A program made the translations under genes and the position numbers. A stretch of 35,953 bases of DNA from Gammaproteobacteria bacterium (lineage in GTDB: Bacteria; Pseudomonadota; Gammaproteobacteria; Thiohalospirales; Thiohalospiraceae). How positions within the stretch are numbered: position 1 is the first letter of the stretch; every line of letters starts with the position of its first letter. The stretch spans positions 1 through 35,953 of the forward strand of contig JAJRUX010000135.1 of assembly GCA_024277575.1 (NCBI GenBank). The letters are read 5' to 3'. A model generated the notes under the pieces. The model saw nothing but the letters and a program-made list of their open reading frames with translations, did not search any database and was not told the DNA's origin. Of the stretch, positions 23,794 through 32,130 are shown one piece after another.

Positions 23794-23795
23794 GA

Positions 23796-25013
23796 TTAGC
23801 GGTAGGTCAGCCCCATGGCCAGACGAACCTCGTCCAGCGTCTTGCGCGCTACTTCCCTTGCTTTTTCGCAGCCTTCACGGACGATGGCATGAACGGCACC
23901 CGGATCGGACTCGTACTCGCTGGCCCGCTCCTGGATGGGTCTGAGTTCGGCAAGTACCGCCTCGATGATGGGTTTTTTGCAGTCGAGACAGCCTATACCC
24001 GCGTTACGGCACCCCTCCTGTACCCACTGCCGCATCTCATCACCGGAATAGACTTGGTGCAACTGCCAGACTGGACATTTTTCCGGATCACCGGGGTCGG
24101 TACGCCGCACCCGGGCCGGATCGGTGGGCATGGTGCGGAGTTTCTTCTCAACCACATCAGGCGGATCGTTGAGGGCGATGGTGTTGCCGTAGGATTTGGA
24201 CATTTTCTGTCCGTCCAGACCGGGCATTTTAGCGGATTTGGTCAGCAGCGGCTGGGGTTCCGGCAGGATCACCTTTCCCTCGCCATCCAGATAGCCAAAC
24301 AGCCGTTCGCGATCGGCGATGGAGATATTCTGTTGGTCTTCCAGCAGGGCGCGGGCGGTATCCAGTGCCTCATGATCGCCCCGCTCCTGATAGCGTCTGC
24401 GCAGCTCAAAATAGAGCCTGGCGTTTTTTTTTCCCATCTTCCTGGCCGCCGCAGCGGTCTTCTCCTCGAAGTTGGGTTCCCGTCCGTAGAGGTGGTTGAA
24501 GCGGCGGGCCACTTCGCGGGTCATCTCCACATGGGAGACCTGGTCTTCGCCCACCGGTACAACGCCGGCCTGATAGATCAGGATATCGGCGCTCTGCAGC
24601 AGAGGATAACCGAGAAAGCCGTAGGTGGCCAGATCCCGCTCGCGCAGCTTTTCCTGCTGATCCTTGTAGGTAGGAACCCGCTCCAGCCAGCCCAGCGGGG
24701 TGATCATGGAGAGCAGCAGATGCAGTTCGGCGTGTTCGGGGATCTGGGACTGGATGAACAGGGTGGCGGAACCGGGGTTGACGCCAACCGCCAGCCAGTC
24801 GATTACCATCTCCCATACATTGCGGGTAATGTCTCCCGGCTGCTCATAATGAGTGGTCAGGGCATGCCAGTCGGCGGCGAAGAAAAAACATTCATACTCA
24901 TGTTGCAAGCGAACCCAGTTCTTCAGTACGCCGTGATAGTGACCAAGGTGCAGCCGTCCGGTGGAACGCATGCCGGACAATACCCGTCGTTGTTGTGCCG
25001 CAAAACCAGTCAA
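23796..25013 (-). CDS. trpS: Tryptophan--tRNA ligase
   Basis: A 405-residue class Ic synthetase. It has the HIGH-type motif HLGHYHG near residue 22, the KMSKS loop GQKMSKSYGNT near residue 270, and AGVVPVGEDQVSHVEMTREV in the Trp-binding region. It is about 70 residues longer than the E. coli enzyme. The extra length lies mainly between about residues 190 and 250 (GKKNARLYFELRRRYQERGD and following), just before KMSKS. This longer form is known from other proteobacteria. It ends three bases before scpA and starts just after the M50 protease gene. Confidence 0.95.
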   Translation of the reverse strand: MTGFAAQQRRVLSGMRSTGRLHLGHYHGVLKNWVRLQHEYECFFFAADWHALTTHYEQPGDITRNVWEMVIDWLAVGVNPGSATLFIQSQIPEHAELHLLLSMITPLGWLERVPTYKDQQEKLRERDLATYGFLGYPLLQSADILIYQAGVVPVGEDQVSHVEMTREVARRFNHLYGREPNFEEKTAAAARKMGKKNARLYFELRRRYQERGDHEALDTARALLEDQQNISIADRERLFGYLDGEGKVILPEPQPLLTKSAKMPGLDGQKMSKSYGNTIALNDPPDVVEKKLRTMPTDPARVRRTDPGDPEKCPVWQLHQVYSGDEMRQWVQEGCRNAGIGCLDCKKPIIEAVLAELRPIQERASEYESDPGAVHAIVREGCEKAREVARKTLDEVRLAMGLTYR

Positions 25014-25022
25014 GGGTAACTC

Positions 25023-25688
25023 CTATATTCCAAACAGCGTGTGTAACAGGGTATAGAACCAGTCGATGATGGGCCCCAGAACACTCCATAATACACCGGT
25101 GGCCAGTAGCAGCAGGATAATGATGAAACCGTAAGGCTCCAGGCGCCCGACCTGCCATGCCAGCGGCCCCGGTAATACGGAGGTAAGTATCCGGCCTCCA
25201 TCCAGGGGAGGGAGAGGAACCAGATTCAATACCATCAGTACCAGATTGAACAAAATCCCGAAGGTGCCCATCAATATCAGCGGCAGGCCGAGTGGTCCCG
25301 CGCCAAACAGGTAGCCAATCTTGGCGACCAGCGCCCAGAGAATCGCCATCAACAGATTGGAGAGCGGCCCGGCCACGGCAACCAGTGCCATGTCCCGTTT
25401 GGGATTGCGCAGGTTTTCCCAGGTTACCGGTACCGGTTTGGCCCAGCCGAATACGAACGGCGGCGTTCCTGCCATCTTGCTGAGTACGATAAGCATAATG
25501 GGCAGCAGCACGGTGCCAAATGGATCGATATGGCGTATCGGATTGAGCGTCAGCCGCCCCATCATCCTGGCAGTCGGATCACCCAGCTGGAGGGCGACCC
25601 AGCCGTGGGCAACCTCATGTACTGTAATAGCGAACAACAGCGGCAGCGCAGCTACCGCCAGAAGCTGGATCAACGTTAAATCTTGCAT
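25023..25688 (-). CDS. M50-family site-2-type membrane protease
   Basis: About 221 residues, multi-pass membrane metalloprotease. The zinc motif HEVAHGW (HExxH) lies in the first helix and NLVPLPPLDGGRI near the C-terminus carries the second metal site. The frame extends upstream to 25727, but the second ATG (MQDLTLIQLL) gives the usual N-terminus of this family. The first 13 residues of the longer form repeat part of the sequence (MQDFGL/MQDLTL), which argues the upstream ATG is not used. Its position before trpS-scpA-scpB is conserved in many proteobacteria. The natural substrate is unknown. Confidence 0.86.
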   Translation of the reverse strand: MQDLTLIQLLAVAALPLLFAITVHEVAHGWVALQLGDPTARMMGRLTLNPIRHIDPFGTVLLPIMLIVLSKMAGTPPFVFGWAKPVPVTWENLRNPKRDMALVAVAGPLSNLLMAILWALVAKIGYLFGAGPLGLPLILMGTFGILFNLVLMVLNLVPLPPLDGGRILTSVLPGPLAWQVGRLEPYGFIIILLLLATGVLWSVLGPIIDWFYTLLHTLFGI

Positions 25689-25733
25689 TGCGGGAGTATA
25701 TACCTTTCGCAAACCAAAATCTTGCATTCATAG

Positions 25734-25750
25734 CGTGCGCCTTTGCACGC
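25734..25750. other. Small hairpin upstream of the M50 protease gene
   Basis: GCGTGC and GCACGC pair around a short loop in the leader region of the protease operon. Function not evident; nearby TGCGTTAAAAAAATA resembles part of the palindromic repeats at 21184 and 35704. Confidence 0.25.
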
Positions 25751-25779
25751 TTGGCTGCGTTAAAAAAATATTTGTTTTG

Positions 25780-26238
25780 TCAATATGAACAACGGTGCAT
25801 TTTTGCCTTGTCGCAGTACAGGCCGATGCACTCTGAACAAGGATTGTCGGCAACTTCAGCAGTATTCAGAATCCAAAAGAGGCACTTCACTGTATTTATT
25901 AATTCATTAGTTTGTACAGAAAATTCGCCTCTGTGCAACTCTGCCCTGCTTATCGGTAAGCAGGAGGCGAAAGAAGTGATAGACGCGGCATCATCAAGTG
26001 TCATTTGATGTTGGCACCTCAGAGGGAGATTGCCAGACAAACCGAAATTTACCGCACCACAGTTCGCAAGTACCTGGCCAGCAGTTTGGCTGAAGCGCAG
26101 TACCCACGGAGCAATATCCCAAGCCAGCTTGATGAGCAACCAGGTAGTGGCGATGCCCGCAATGACAAACCCCGTCAGCGAAGCGACGGCATAATGGCGA
26201 TATTGCCTGGTCAGTTTTTTCTGCGACTCGATGGGCAA
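25780..26238 (-). CDS. Open frame of doubtful coding status, possibly two small proteins
   Basis: A 152-residue frame. The first 45 residues include a plausible transmembrane helix (YAVASLTGFVIAGIATTWLL). The last 74, from an internal ATG at 26004 (MTLDDAASIT), include four cysteines near the end (NPCSECIGLYCDKAKMHRCS). Between them, about 26022-26085, the opposite strand encodes a transposase helix-turn-helix, so the continuous frame is probably a chimera. No family recognised. Low confidence that the whole frame is one gene. Confidence 0.25.
   Translation of the reverse strand: MPIESQKKLTRQYRHYAVASLTGFVIAGIATTWLLIKLAWDIAPWVLRFSQTAGQVLANCGAVNFGLSGNLPLRCQHQMTLDDAASITSFASCLPISRAELHRGEFSVQTNELINTVKCLFWILNTAEVADNPCSECIGLYCDKAKMHRCSY
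26005..26100 (+). pseudogene. Transposase helix-turn-helix fragment (IS21 IstA-like)
   Basis: Plus-strand bases encode REIARQTEIYRTTVRKYLAS, a typical N-terminal DNA-binding motif of IstA-type transposases. Similarity stops within about 30 residues and nothing resembling the catalytic core or IstB follows. Best read as a small leftover of an insertion element. Confidence 0.5.
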
Positions 26239-26348
26239 AGGATATTGGCTTGCTGCAACTGCCTTTTATTCGTGAATTCAAATCAGCAACACCAGAAAAC
26301 TTCGCAAAACGCAAACCAACTCTCGTGTCCTTAATGGCAACAACTGGT

Positions 26349-26945
26349 TCAGCGTAAAGGTGCAGCATGGGATACTAACTGCGCCAGACGCGCCTCGCTC
26401 ACGCCATCAACCCGGATACGGGTTATCCCGGCATTGGGTACCTGAATGGAGAACATGCGTTCCTCCGGCATGCCCAGCACCTGACACAAAATCATGCGTA
26501 TCACCCCGGCATGGGCCACGATAAGCAGATGGTGTTTGTCATGGCGATCCAGCAGTTCATCCCAGACGCCGGTAATGCGGGTGCGGAAGTCAGCAAGTTT
26601 TTCGGCACCCGGCGGGCGGTGGCAAACCGGATCACGGTAAAACTTCATCAGCGCTTCCGGATCGTGTTCAGTCACCTGTTCCGCCGTGCGTCCCTCCCAC
26701 GCGCCAAAACGGATCTCCATCAATCGTGGATCCTCCTCCAGCGGCAGGGCGTGACATTGGGCCAGCTCTGCCGCAAACCCAGCGCAGCGTCTCAGGGGCG
26801 AGGTAACGATGACATCCCACGGGACAGGAACCGCCACCGCTTCCCGCATCTGCCGCCACCCCTTTTCACTGAGTGGGTCATCCTGCTGGCCGCGGTAGCG
26901 CCGCCCGCCTACCGGTTCACCGTGACGCATGAGGTCGATCAGCAT
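26349..26945 (-). CDS. Histidine phosphatase (CobC/phosphoglycerate mutase-like)
   Basis: A 198-residue protein of the histidine phosphatase superfamily. Catalytic features are LMRHGEP with the phosphohistidine, TSPLRRC, the acid/base region EIRFGAWEGR and LLIVAHAGVIRM with the second His. Closest well-known relatives are alpha-ribazole phosphatase CobC and small broad-specificity phosphatases; no cobalamin genes are nearby, so the CobC role is not supported by context. It follows the ampE-like gene by one base as the last gene of the ampD operon. Confidence 0.82.
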   Translation of the reverse strand: MLIDLMRHGEPVGGRRYRGQQDDPLSEKGWRQMREAVAVPVPWDVIVTSPLRRCAGFAAELAQCHALPLEEDPRLMEIRFGAWEGRTAEQVTEHDPEALMKFYRDPVCHRPPGAEKLADFRTRITGVWDELLDRHDKHHLLIVAHAGVIRMILCQVLGMPEERMFSIQVPNAGITRIRVDGVSEARLAQLVSHAAPLR

Positions 26946-26946
26946 C

Positions 26947-27777
26947 TCAATGCACCCAGCCAGCCAGAGTCATCAACGCCAGGGCCGTTACCCAGACCAC
27001 GGTGGCACGATACACCAGAGAGAGAGCCTCCTGCACCCGGTTTCCGGTATTGTCCTGCAGCGCACCACGTCCGCAGGCCAGCAGAATCTGCGTATAGTGG
27101 TCCCGGATCATGGCGGTCTTGTTCTGCCAGCAGGTCAGCGCACCGACAAAGCTTCCGCTCAGTGCAAAGGAGAGCGCGCATAAGCGTGCCGGGATCCAGG
27201 CAAGGATGTCGTGCAGCTGCCAGGCAGCGGTGAGAAAATCACTGCCAGGCAGCTCACGCCTGGCCCAGCTCTCGGTCAGGGAGCTCATGCGGTACAGCAA
27301 TGCACCCAATGGTCCCAGCAGCATGAACCAGAACAGCACCGCCAGCAACCGCTCGTTGGCCTGGATCAAAACCCCCTCCACCACTGCCTGCTCGATTCCG
27401 GTCTCGCTCTCCGCCACCTCTCCCTGACGGATCTCGGCGGCAAGCCGGTAACTGCCCTGTATGTCTCCCCGGTTTTTCATATCCTGCCAGGTTTCGATCT
27501 GCCGGTGCAGATTCAGCGGGCCGAAACTGTAGAACAGCACCACCACAGCAGCGGCCAGACCGAATAGCCAGAACAGGTCATCCAGCCACGAATAAATCCC
27601 GGTTGACAGCAGCAGCGGCGGAGCCAGCAGAAGCAGCAAACTCCCAATTCCGCGCAGGGGGAAACAGCGCTGGAACCAGTGGCAGTAACGGCGAAACCAC
27701 GCCCAGCGGCGGCGCTCTTGCAGCGATTCCGCATAGCGGTCGAGGAGCAGACTGAACAGAACGGCTATCAGAATCAT
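26947..27777 (-). CDS. ampE: AmpE-like membrane protein
   Basis: A 276-residue integral membrane protein of the AmpE/CbiB-like family. LFYSFGPLNLHRQIETW near residue 82, LLGPLGALLYRM near 160 and repeated hydrophobic segments at the termini match. In enterobacteria ampE directly follows ampD and has been called a modulator of beta-lactamase signalling; its true function is unclear. Here it is in the same operon as ampD but separated from it by four genes (two DUF1538, PII-like, CBS). Confidence 0.8.
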   Translation of the reverse strand: MILIAVLFSLLLDRYAESLQERRRWAWFRRYCHWFQRCFPLRGIGSLLLLLAPPLLLSTGIYSWLDDLFWLFGLAAAVVVLFYSFGPLNLHRQIETWQDMKNRGDIQGSYRLAAEIRQGEVAESETGIEQAVVEGVLIQANERLLAVLFWFMLLGPLGALLYRMSSLTESWARRELPGSDFLTAAWQLHDILAWIPARLCALSFALSGSFVGALTCWQNKTAMIRDHYTQILLACGRGALQDNTGNRVQEALSLVYRATVVWVTALALMTLAGWVH

Positions 27778-27778
27778 G

Positions 27779-28195
27779 TCACTCGCATTCTAACGCCCTG
27801 TAAAGACCACGCATCACCAACCCGGTATAGCTGATAATGCCGATCACCCGGCCGTTCTCGATCACCGGCGCATGGGAGAGGCCGAAATTGTCGAAGAAGC
27901 GCGCGCAGTAGCGGATATCCATATCGGCATCAATGGAAAGCACCGGCTTGGACATCACCTCATAGACATTGACCCGATCCGGCGAACGGTCTTTGGCCAG
28001 CACTTGCTTGGCAATATCGGAGAGCAGCACAATACCGTATTCGTCATCCTCATGCCGCTTGTCGATGATAATGCAGCGGATCTCCTTGGCGGCCATTTTC
28101 TCCAGCGCCGCAGTCACTGTCATCATGCCGTTGATCACCTCGAAGGTGGTCTTCATCGCATTCCGGACACGAATGATACGCTTTTTCTCCTTCAT
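27779..28195 (-). CDS. CBS-domain protein
   Basis: A 138-residue protein made of two CBS motifs: VINGMMTVTAALEKMAAKEI with YGIVLLSDIAKQVL, then VMSKPVLSIDADMDIRYCAR with GRVIGIISYTGLVM. Such pairs bind adenine nucleotides and regulate enzymes or transporters. The start overlaps the PII-like stop by four bases, implying coupled expression with it and with the DUF1538 membrane pair. Target inferred, not shown. Confidence 0.85.
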   Translation of the reverse strand: MKEKKRIIRVRNAMKTTFEVINGMMTVTAALEKMAAKEIRCIIIDKRHEDDEYGIVLLSDIAKQVLAKDRSPDRVNVYEVMSKPVLSIDADMDIRYCARFFDNFGLSHAPVIENGRVIGIISYTGLVMRGLYRALECE

Positions 28196-28542
28196 ATCTC
28201 CTCCTCAATCACTTCGGTCAGTGACTCGATCTGGTGCGCCACACCGATGGCATCCTCCACATCGATCTGAAAAGCGATGCCGGTTCCGGGCTTGCTGTCA
28301 AACTCACCCTTGTTGCAAATCTCTTCCAGTATCTTGCGGCTCAAATGCTCTTCCACCAGAAACAACACCACATTGCGCTGGGTTTCCAGGGTGAGACCAA
28401 AAAATGTCTTGCTTTTCTCCAGCCCCTCACCCCGGGCCCGATTGATCACCGTCGCACCCGTCGCGCCAGCGTCACGTGCCGCGCTCATAATAGTATCTGT
28501 CTTGTCATCCTCAACCAGGGCGATAATCAGTTTGAAATGCAT
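28192..28542 (-). CDS. PII-like signalling protein
   Basis: A 116-residue GlnB-fold protein: FKLIIALVEDDKTDTIMSAA at the N-terminus, GATGATVINRARGEG leading into the T-loop region and KPGTGIAFQIDVEDAIGV near the C-terminus, where nucleotide binding occurs in PII proteins. The T-loop part (LEKSKTFFGLTLETQ) differs from GlnB/GlnK and lacks the usual uridylylated tyrosine context. The gene starts 10 bases after a DUF1538 membrane gene. By analogy with GlnK-AmtB and SbtB-SbtA it probably gates that membrane protein. Confidence 0.85.
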   Translation of the reverse strand: MHFKLIIALVEDDKTDTIMSAARDAGATGATVINRARGEGLEKSKTFFGLTLETQRNVVLFLVEEHLSRKILEEICNKGEFDSKPGTGIAFQIDVEDAIGVAHQIESLTEVIEEEI

Positions 28543-28552
28543 AATCAGCCTC

Positions 28553-29323
28553 CTATTTTGTGCGCTGGGCGCGCCAGTGACTCAGCTGCGCATACCCCAT
28601 CACGGAAATAATGGGAAACAGGCTGGCAAAAGCAATCAGGCCGAATCCATCCAGCAAGGCGCTACGTCCCGGCACAGTCGAAGCCAGCCCCAGACCCAGC
28701 GCCGTCACCAGCGGCACGGTCACGGTAGATGTAGTCACCCCGCCGGAGTCATAGGCCAGTGCAATGATCATTTTTGGCGCATAGAATGTCTGGATTATCA
28801 CCAGAATATAACCGCCAGTAATGTAATAGTACAAAGGGGTACCGGTGACAATGCGGTAGGTTCCCAACGCAATACCCACCGAGACGCCCAGCGCCACTGC
28901 AATCCGCAACCCCCAGATGCTGATCGCTCCACCGGATACCTCCTGCGCCTTGATGGCAATCGCCAGCAGCGAGGGTTCTGCCACGGTGGTGGAGAAACCG
29001 ATGGCCGCTGCAAACAGATAGACCCACATATAATCCTGCCAATGCATCACACTGATAATCCGCTCCACGTCTCCGTAGATGAAAGCCGGATCGGTAAGCT
29101 GCCTCGCCATCATTTCTCCCAGCGGGAACAGTGCTTCCTCCAGCCCTACCAGAAAAAACGCCAGACCAATCAATACATAGACAAATCCGGTCAGCACCTT
29201 TTTCAGATGAGGAACGGGTTTGCGGATCACCAGCAGTTGAAAACCAAAGATAACCGCTACAATGGGCAGAACATCCCGTACCGCCAGCATCGTGGTATTC
29301 AGCAAATGATGCAACAGCTCCAT
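28553..29323 (-). CDS. DUF1538 membrane protein (second of pair)
   Basis: A 256-residue multi-pass membrane protein. DUF1538 hallmarks are VGLEEALFPLGEMMA near residue 58, TTVAEPSLLAIA near 130 and the glycine/threonine-rich [20 protein letters not shown] near 195, followed by a hydrophobic end. The start shares one base with the stop of the preceding paralogue (TAATG-type overlap). Together with the PII-like and CBS genes it suggests a regulated transporter of unknown substrate. No catalytic motif recognised. Confidence 0.85.
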   Translation of the reverse strand: MELLHHLLNTTMLAVRDVLPIVAVIFGFQLLVIRKPVPHLKKVLTGFVYVLIGLAFFLVGLEEALFPLGEMMARQLTDPAFIYGDVERIISVMHWQDYMWVYLFAAAIGFSTTVAEPSLLAIAIKAQEVSGGAISIWGLRIAVALGVSVGIALGTYRIVTGTPLYYYITGGYILVIIQTFYAPKMIIALAYDSGGVTTSTVTVPLVTALGLGLASTVPGRSALLDGFGLIAFASLFPIISVMGYAQLSHWRAQRTK

Positions 29324-30054
29324 CAGATAATCATCCCATAGACCATGACGAAAATCATCGGCGTCAGCGAAGCGAAGGCGATCAGACCAAACCCGTCCAC
29401 CATCGGATTGCGCCCCTTGATACTGGAGGCCAGACCGACACCCAGCGCCGTTACCAGCGGCACAGTGATGGTGGAGGTAGTCACACCGCCGGAGTCATAG
29501 GCGATGCCGATGATCTCTTTGGGAGCGAACAGGGTCATAACCACCACTCCCAGATAACCACCGACAATCAGATACTGAATCGGCCAGCCACGCAGAATAC
29601 GCAGAACACCAACCATGATGGCCACTCCCACCGACAGAGCGACAGTCAACCGCAATCCCAGCGCATAGGCCGCCCGCTCATCCGGACTGTCACCAATCAC
29701 CGCGCCTTCGGCCGCCACCTTCGCCGCCTCGGCCGCCACCGCAATCAGTGCCGGTTCCGCTATGGTGGTGCCAAACCCCAGCGCAAAAGCGAACAGCAGC
29801 AGCCACATCACGCTGCCCTTGCGGGCAAAGGCGTAGGCCATGCTCTCGCCAATCGGAAACAGACCCATCTCCAACCCGCGCACGAACAGTGCCAGACCAA
29901 CCACAACCAGCAGTGTCCCCGTCAACAGCCGCTCCAGATCAGGCAGTGATTGCTGCAATACTGCCAGCTGGAAAAAGGCGATTACCAGAATAATGGGAAC
30001 CAGATCGCGGAAACTGTCCAGCAGACTCCGGCCGATTGCTCTCAGCCCCTGCAT
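29323..30054 (-). CDS. DUF1538 membrane protein (first of pair)
   Basis: About 243 residues from the ATG at 30054 ([12 protein letters not shown]). The frame is open further upstream to 30189, but those residues lie inside ampD and are not membrane-like. It has the same hallmarks as its neighbour: [27 protein letters not shown] and [21 protein letters not shown] small insertion ([16 protein letters not shown]) distinguishes it. The start overlaps the last codons of ampD by 13 bases. The two paralogues probably form a heterodimer or act as two halves of one carrier. Confidence 0.85.
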   Translation of the reverse strand: MQGLRAIGRSLLDSFRDLVPIILVIAFFQLAVLQQSLPDLERLLTGTLLVVVGLALFVRGLEMGLFPIGESMAYAFARKGSVMWLLLFAFALGFGTTIAEPALIAVAAEAAKVAAEGAVIGDSPDERAAYALGLRLTVALSVGVAIMVGVLRILRGWPIQYLIVGGYLGVVVMTLFAPKEIIGIAYDSGGVTTSTITVPLVTALGVGLASSIKGRNPMVDGFGLIAFASLTPMIFVMVYGMII

Positions 30055-30608
30055 CGAGCACTCTTCAAGGCATCGAGATAGCGCGCCCAGTCGAACATCG
30101 GGCCGGGGTCGGTCTTGCGTCCGGGGGCGATATCGCTGTGGCCGGTAATACGCTCCGGTACGATGGCGGGATAGCTCTCCAGCAGACAACAGGTCAGTGC
30201 AATCAGGCGCTCGTACTGCACCTCTTCATAGGGCTGCTCATCACACCCCTCCAGCTCAATGCCGATGGAGAAATCGTTGCAACACTCGCGCCCCTGAAAA
30301 CAGGATTGTCCCGCATGCCAGGCGCGCTGGTGGAAAGGAACATACTGCACCACCTCGCCATCGCGGCGGATCAGCAGGTGAGCGGAGACCCGTTGCCCGG
30401 CAATAGTCTGTAAATAGGGATGAGCTGCGGGATCAAGGGTATTGGTGAACAACGCGTCGATCCAGGGGCCGCCATATTGCGCTGGCGGCAGGCTGATATT
30501 GTGAATCACCAGCAGGCTGATGGGCTCATCGCCGCCGCGTTCGTCACAGTTGGGAGAACAGACCTGGCGCGTGCCCTCCAGCAGCCCGGTAATGGTATCT
30601 ATTCTCAT
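30042..30608 (-). CDS. ampD: 1,6-anhydro-N-acetylmuramyl-L-alanine amidase AmpD
   Basis: About 188 residues, cytosolic zinc amidase that removes the stem peptide from anhydromuropeptides during wall recycling. Zinc ligands are visible in [10 protein letters not shown] (His) and in [15 protein letters not shown] (His and Asp). [20 protein letters not shown] in the middle is also typical. The start is set at [10 protein letters not shown]; an upstream extension of 15 residues is unlike the family. First gene of a seven-gene operon. Its product feeds the MurNAc pathway completed by AmgK and MurU, encoded elsewhere in the window. Confidence 0.93.
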   Translation of the reverse strand: MRIDTITGLLEGTRQVCSPNCDERGGDEPISLLVIHNISLPPAQYGGPWIDALFTNTLDPAAHPYLQTIAGQRVSAHLLIRRDGEVVQYVPFHQRAWHAGQSCFQGRECCNDFSIGIELEGCDEQPYEEVQYERLIALTCCLLESYPAIVPERITGHSDIAPGRKTDPGPMFDWARYLDALKSARCRG

Positions 30609-30645
30609 CCTGCTGTTCCGCCCCTGCCACTTCATGAATCCGGAC

Positions 30646-30716
30646 TTCACCACGAAGGGCGCGAAGAGGGAGCCAAGTCTCTAATCATTCGTGCTCTTTG
30701 TGAGCTTCGTGGTGAA
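30646..30716. repeat. Inverted-repeat element with TTCACCACGAAG ends
   Basis: TTCACCACGAAG (30646-30657) and CTTCGTGGTGAA (30705-30716) are perfect inverted repeats separated by 47 bases. Inner GGCGCGAAGAG and CTCTTTGTGAG blocks partly pair too. Similar CTTCGTGGTGAA hairpins are common in environmental bacterial genomes. Here it occupies the divergent promoter region between ampD and the AGCS symporter. Confidence 0.7.
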
Positions 30717-30771
30717 TAGTTACTCCAATCCTACCATAGCCTTGGCTACAAAAATCTTTCATAATCACGAC

Positions 30772-32127
30772 ATGGAGTTCTTGACCAACCTGACCGGCGG
30801 CATTGCCGGATTTCTGTGGGGCAACGCACTGACCCTGATAGTACTGCTGGGCACCGGTCTCTATCTCACCCTGCGTATGGGTTTCGTACAACTGCGCGGT
30901 TTTCGTCATGGTCTCGAACTGGTGGGTGGCAAGTACAGCAGTCACAAGGATGTAGGCGAAGTATCCCATTTCCAGGCACTCTCCACCGCTCTGTCCGCCA
31001 CCGTTGGCACCGGCAACATCGCTGGTGTTGCCACCGCCATTTCGCTGGGTGGTCCCGGTGCCCTGTTCTGGATGTGGATCACCGCTTTCTTCGGCATGGC
31101 CACCAAATTCACCGAAAGCACCCTTTCCATCCGCTACCGGGAGGTGGCCGAAGACGGCACCATCTCTGGCGGCCCCATGTACGCGCTGCTGCATGGTTTG
31201 AAAATGCCGCGCACCGCCGCCACCTTCGCACTGTTCGCCCTGATCGCCTCCTTCGGCATCGGCAACATGGTGCAAGCCAACTCGGTGGTGGACGGCCTGG
31301 CCTTCATCTGGCCGGAGATCAGGGAGCACGCATGGCTGCTGGGCATCCTCATGGGGATAATGGTGGGAATGGTGATTCTCGGCGGCGTTAAACGCATCGC
31401 CAAAGTAGCCGCTACTCTGGTTCCGTTCATGGCCACCATCTACATCGCTGGTGCCCTGCTAGTGCTTATCAACCACCTGGAGAGCATCCCCGCCGCCTTC
31501 GCCACCATCCTTAACCACGCGCTGAACCCCTGGGCAGCGGGGGGCGCCGCAGTGGGTGAGGCGATCCGCTGGGGGGTGGCGCGCGGTCTGTTCTCCAACG
31601 AAGCAGGGCTGGGTTCATCCGCCATGGCCCACGCCCCCGCCCGCACCAATGAGCCAGTGCGCGAGGGGCTGGTGGCCATGATGGAACCGTTCATCGATAC
31701 CCTGGTGATCTGCACCCTCACCGGCCTGGTGATTGTGGTCACCGGCAGCCATCTCAGTCATCCGGAACAAGCTGTGGGGGCTGCCCTTACTGCTTACGCT
31801 TTCAGCACCACCCTGGGCGATAGCGGCGCAGTGGTGGTGGGGATCGGGCTTTCACTTTTCGCCTTCTCCACCACGATTGCCTGGTCCTACTACGGTGATC
31901 GTTCGGCAAAATTTCTGTTCGGTGAACAAGCGGTGATGCCTTACCGGGTGCTCTTCACCCTGCTGGTAGTGGTCGGTGCCGCGGTGCCGCTGCAACTGGT
32001 ATGGAATGTTGCCGACATCACCAATCTGCTGATGGCGCTTCCCAATCTGCTGGCACTGATTCTGCTCGCCGGTGCGGTGAAAAAGATGCGTGATGACTAT
32101 TTCTTCCGGCTTAACAAAAAGGACTGA
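30772..32127 (+). CDS. AGCS-family sodium:amino acid symporter (alanine/glycine)
   Basis: About 451 residues from the ATG at 30772 (MEFLTNLTGG). Earlier in-frame GTG codons would add a non-homologous leader that includes part of the inverted repeat. Family motifs are FQALSTALSATVGTGNIAGV, GGPGALFWMWITAFFGMATK, NEAGLGSSAMAHAPARTN and FAFSTTIAWSYYGDR, with about 10 hydrophobic helices. It imports alanine or glycine with sodium. nadC follows after three bases, so the two are probably co-transcribed. No strong Shine-Dalgarno is visible. Confidence 0.92.
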   Translation: MEFLTNLTGGIAGFLWGNALTLIVLLGTGLYLTLRMGFVQLRGFRHGLELVGGKYSSHKDVGEVSHFQALSTALSATVGTGNIAGVATAISLGGPGALFWMWITAFFGMATKFTESTLSIRYREVAEDGTISGGPMYALLHGLKMPRTAATFALFALIASFGIGNMVQANSVVDGLAFIWPEIREHAWLLGILMGIMVGMVILGGVKRIAKVAATLVPFMATIYIAGALLVLINHLESIPAAFATILNHALNPWAAGGAAVGEAIRWGVARGLFSNEAGLGSSAMAHAPARTNEPVREGLVAMMEPFIDTLVICTLTGLVIVVTGSHLSHPEQAVGAALTAYAFSTTLGDSGAVVVGIGLSLFAFSTTIAWSYYGDRSAKFLFGEQAVMPYRVLFTLLVVVGAAVPLQLVWNVADITNLLMALPNLLALILLAGAVKKMRDDYFFRLNKKD

Positions 32128-32130
32128 CCC

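Noticed and set aside
23889-25019. 376-codon plus-strand frame opposite trpS
   Set aside because: Shadow of the trpS gene; trpS has complete synthetase motifs on the other strand.
28277-29341. 354-codon plus-strand frame opposite the PII-like and DUF1538 genes
   Set aside because: Composition is low-quality (His/Gln/Arg-rich), no family signal, and the minus-strand genes are convincing.
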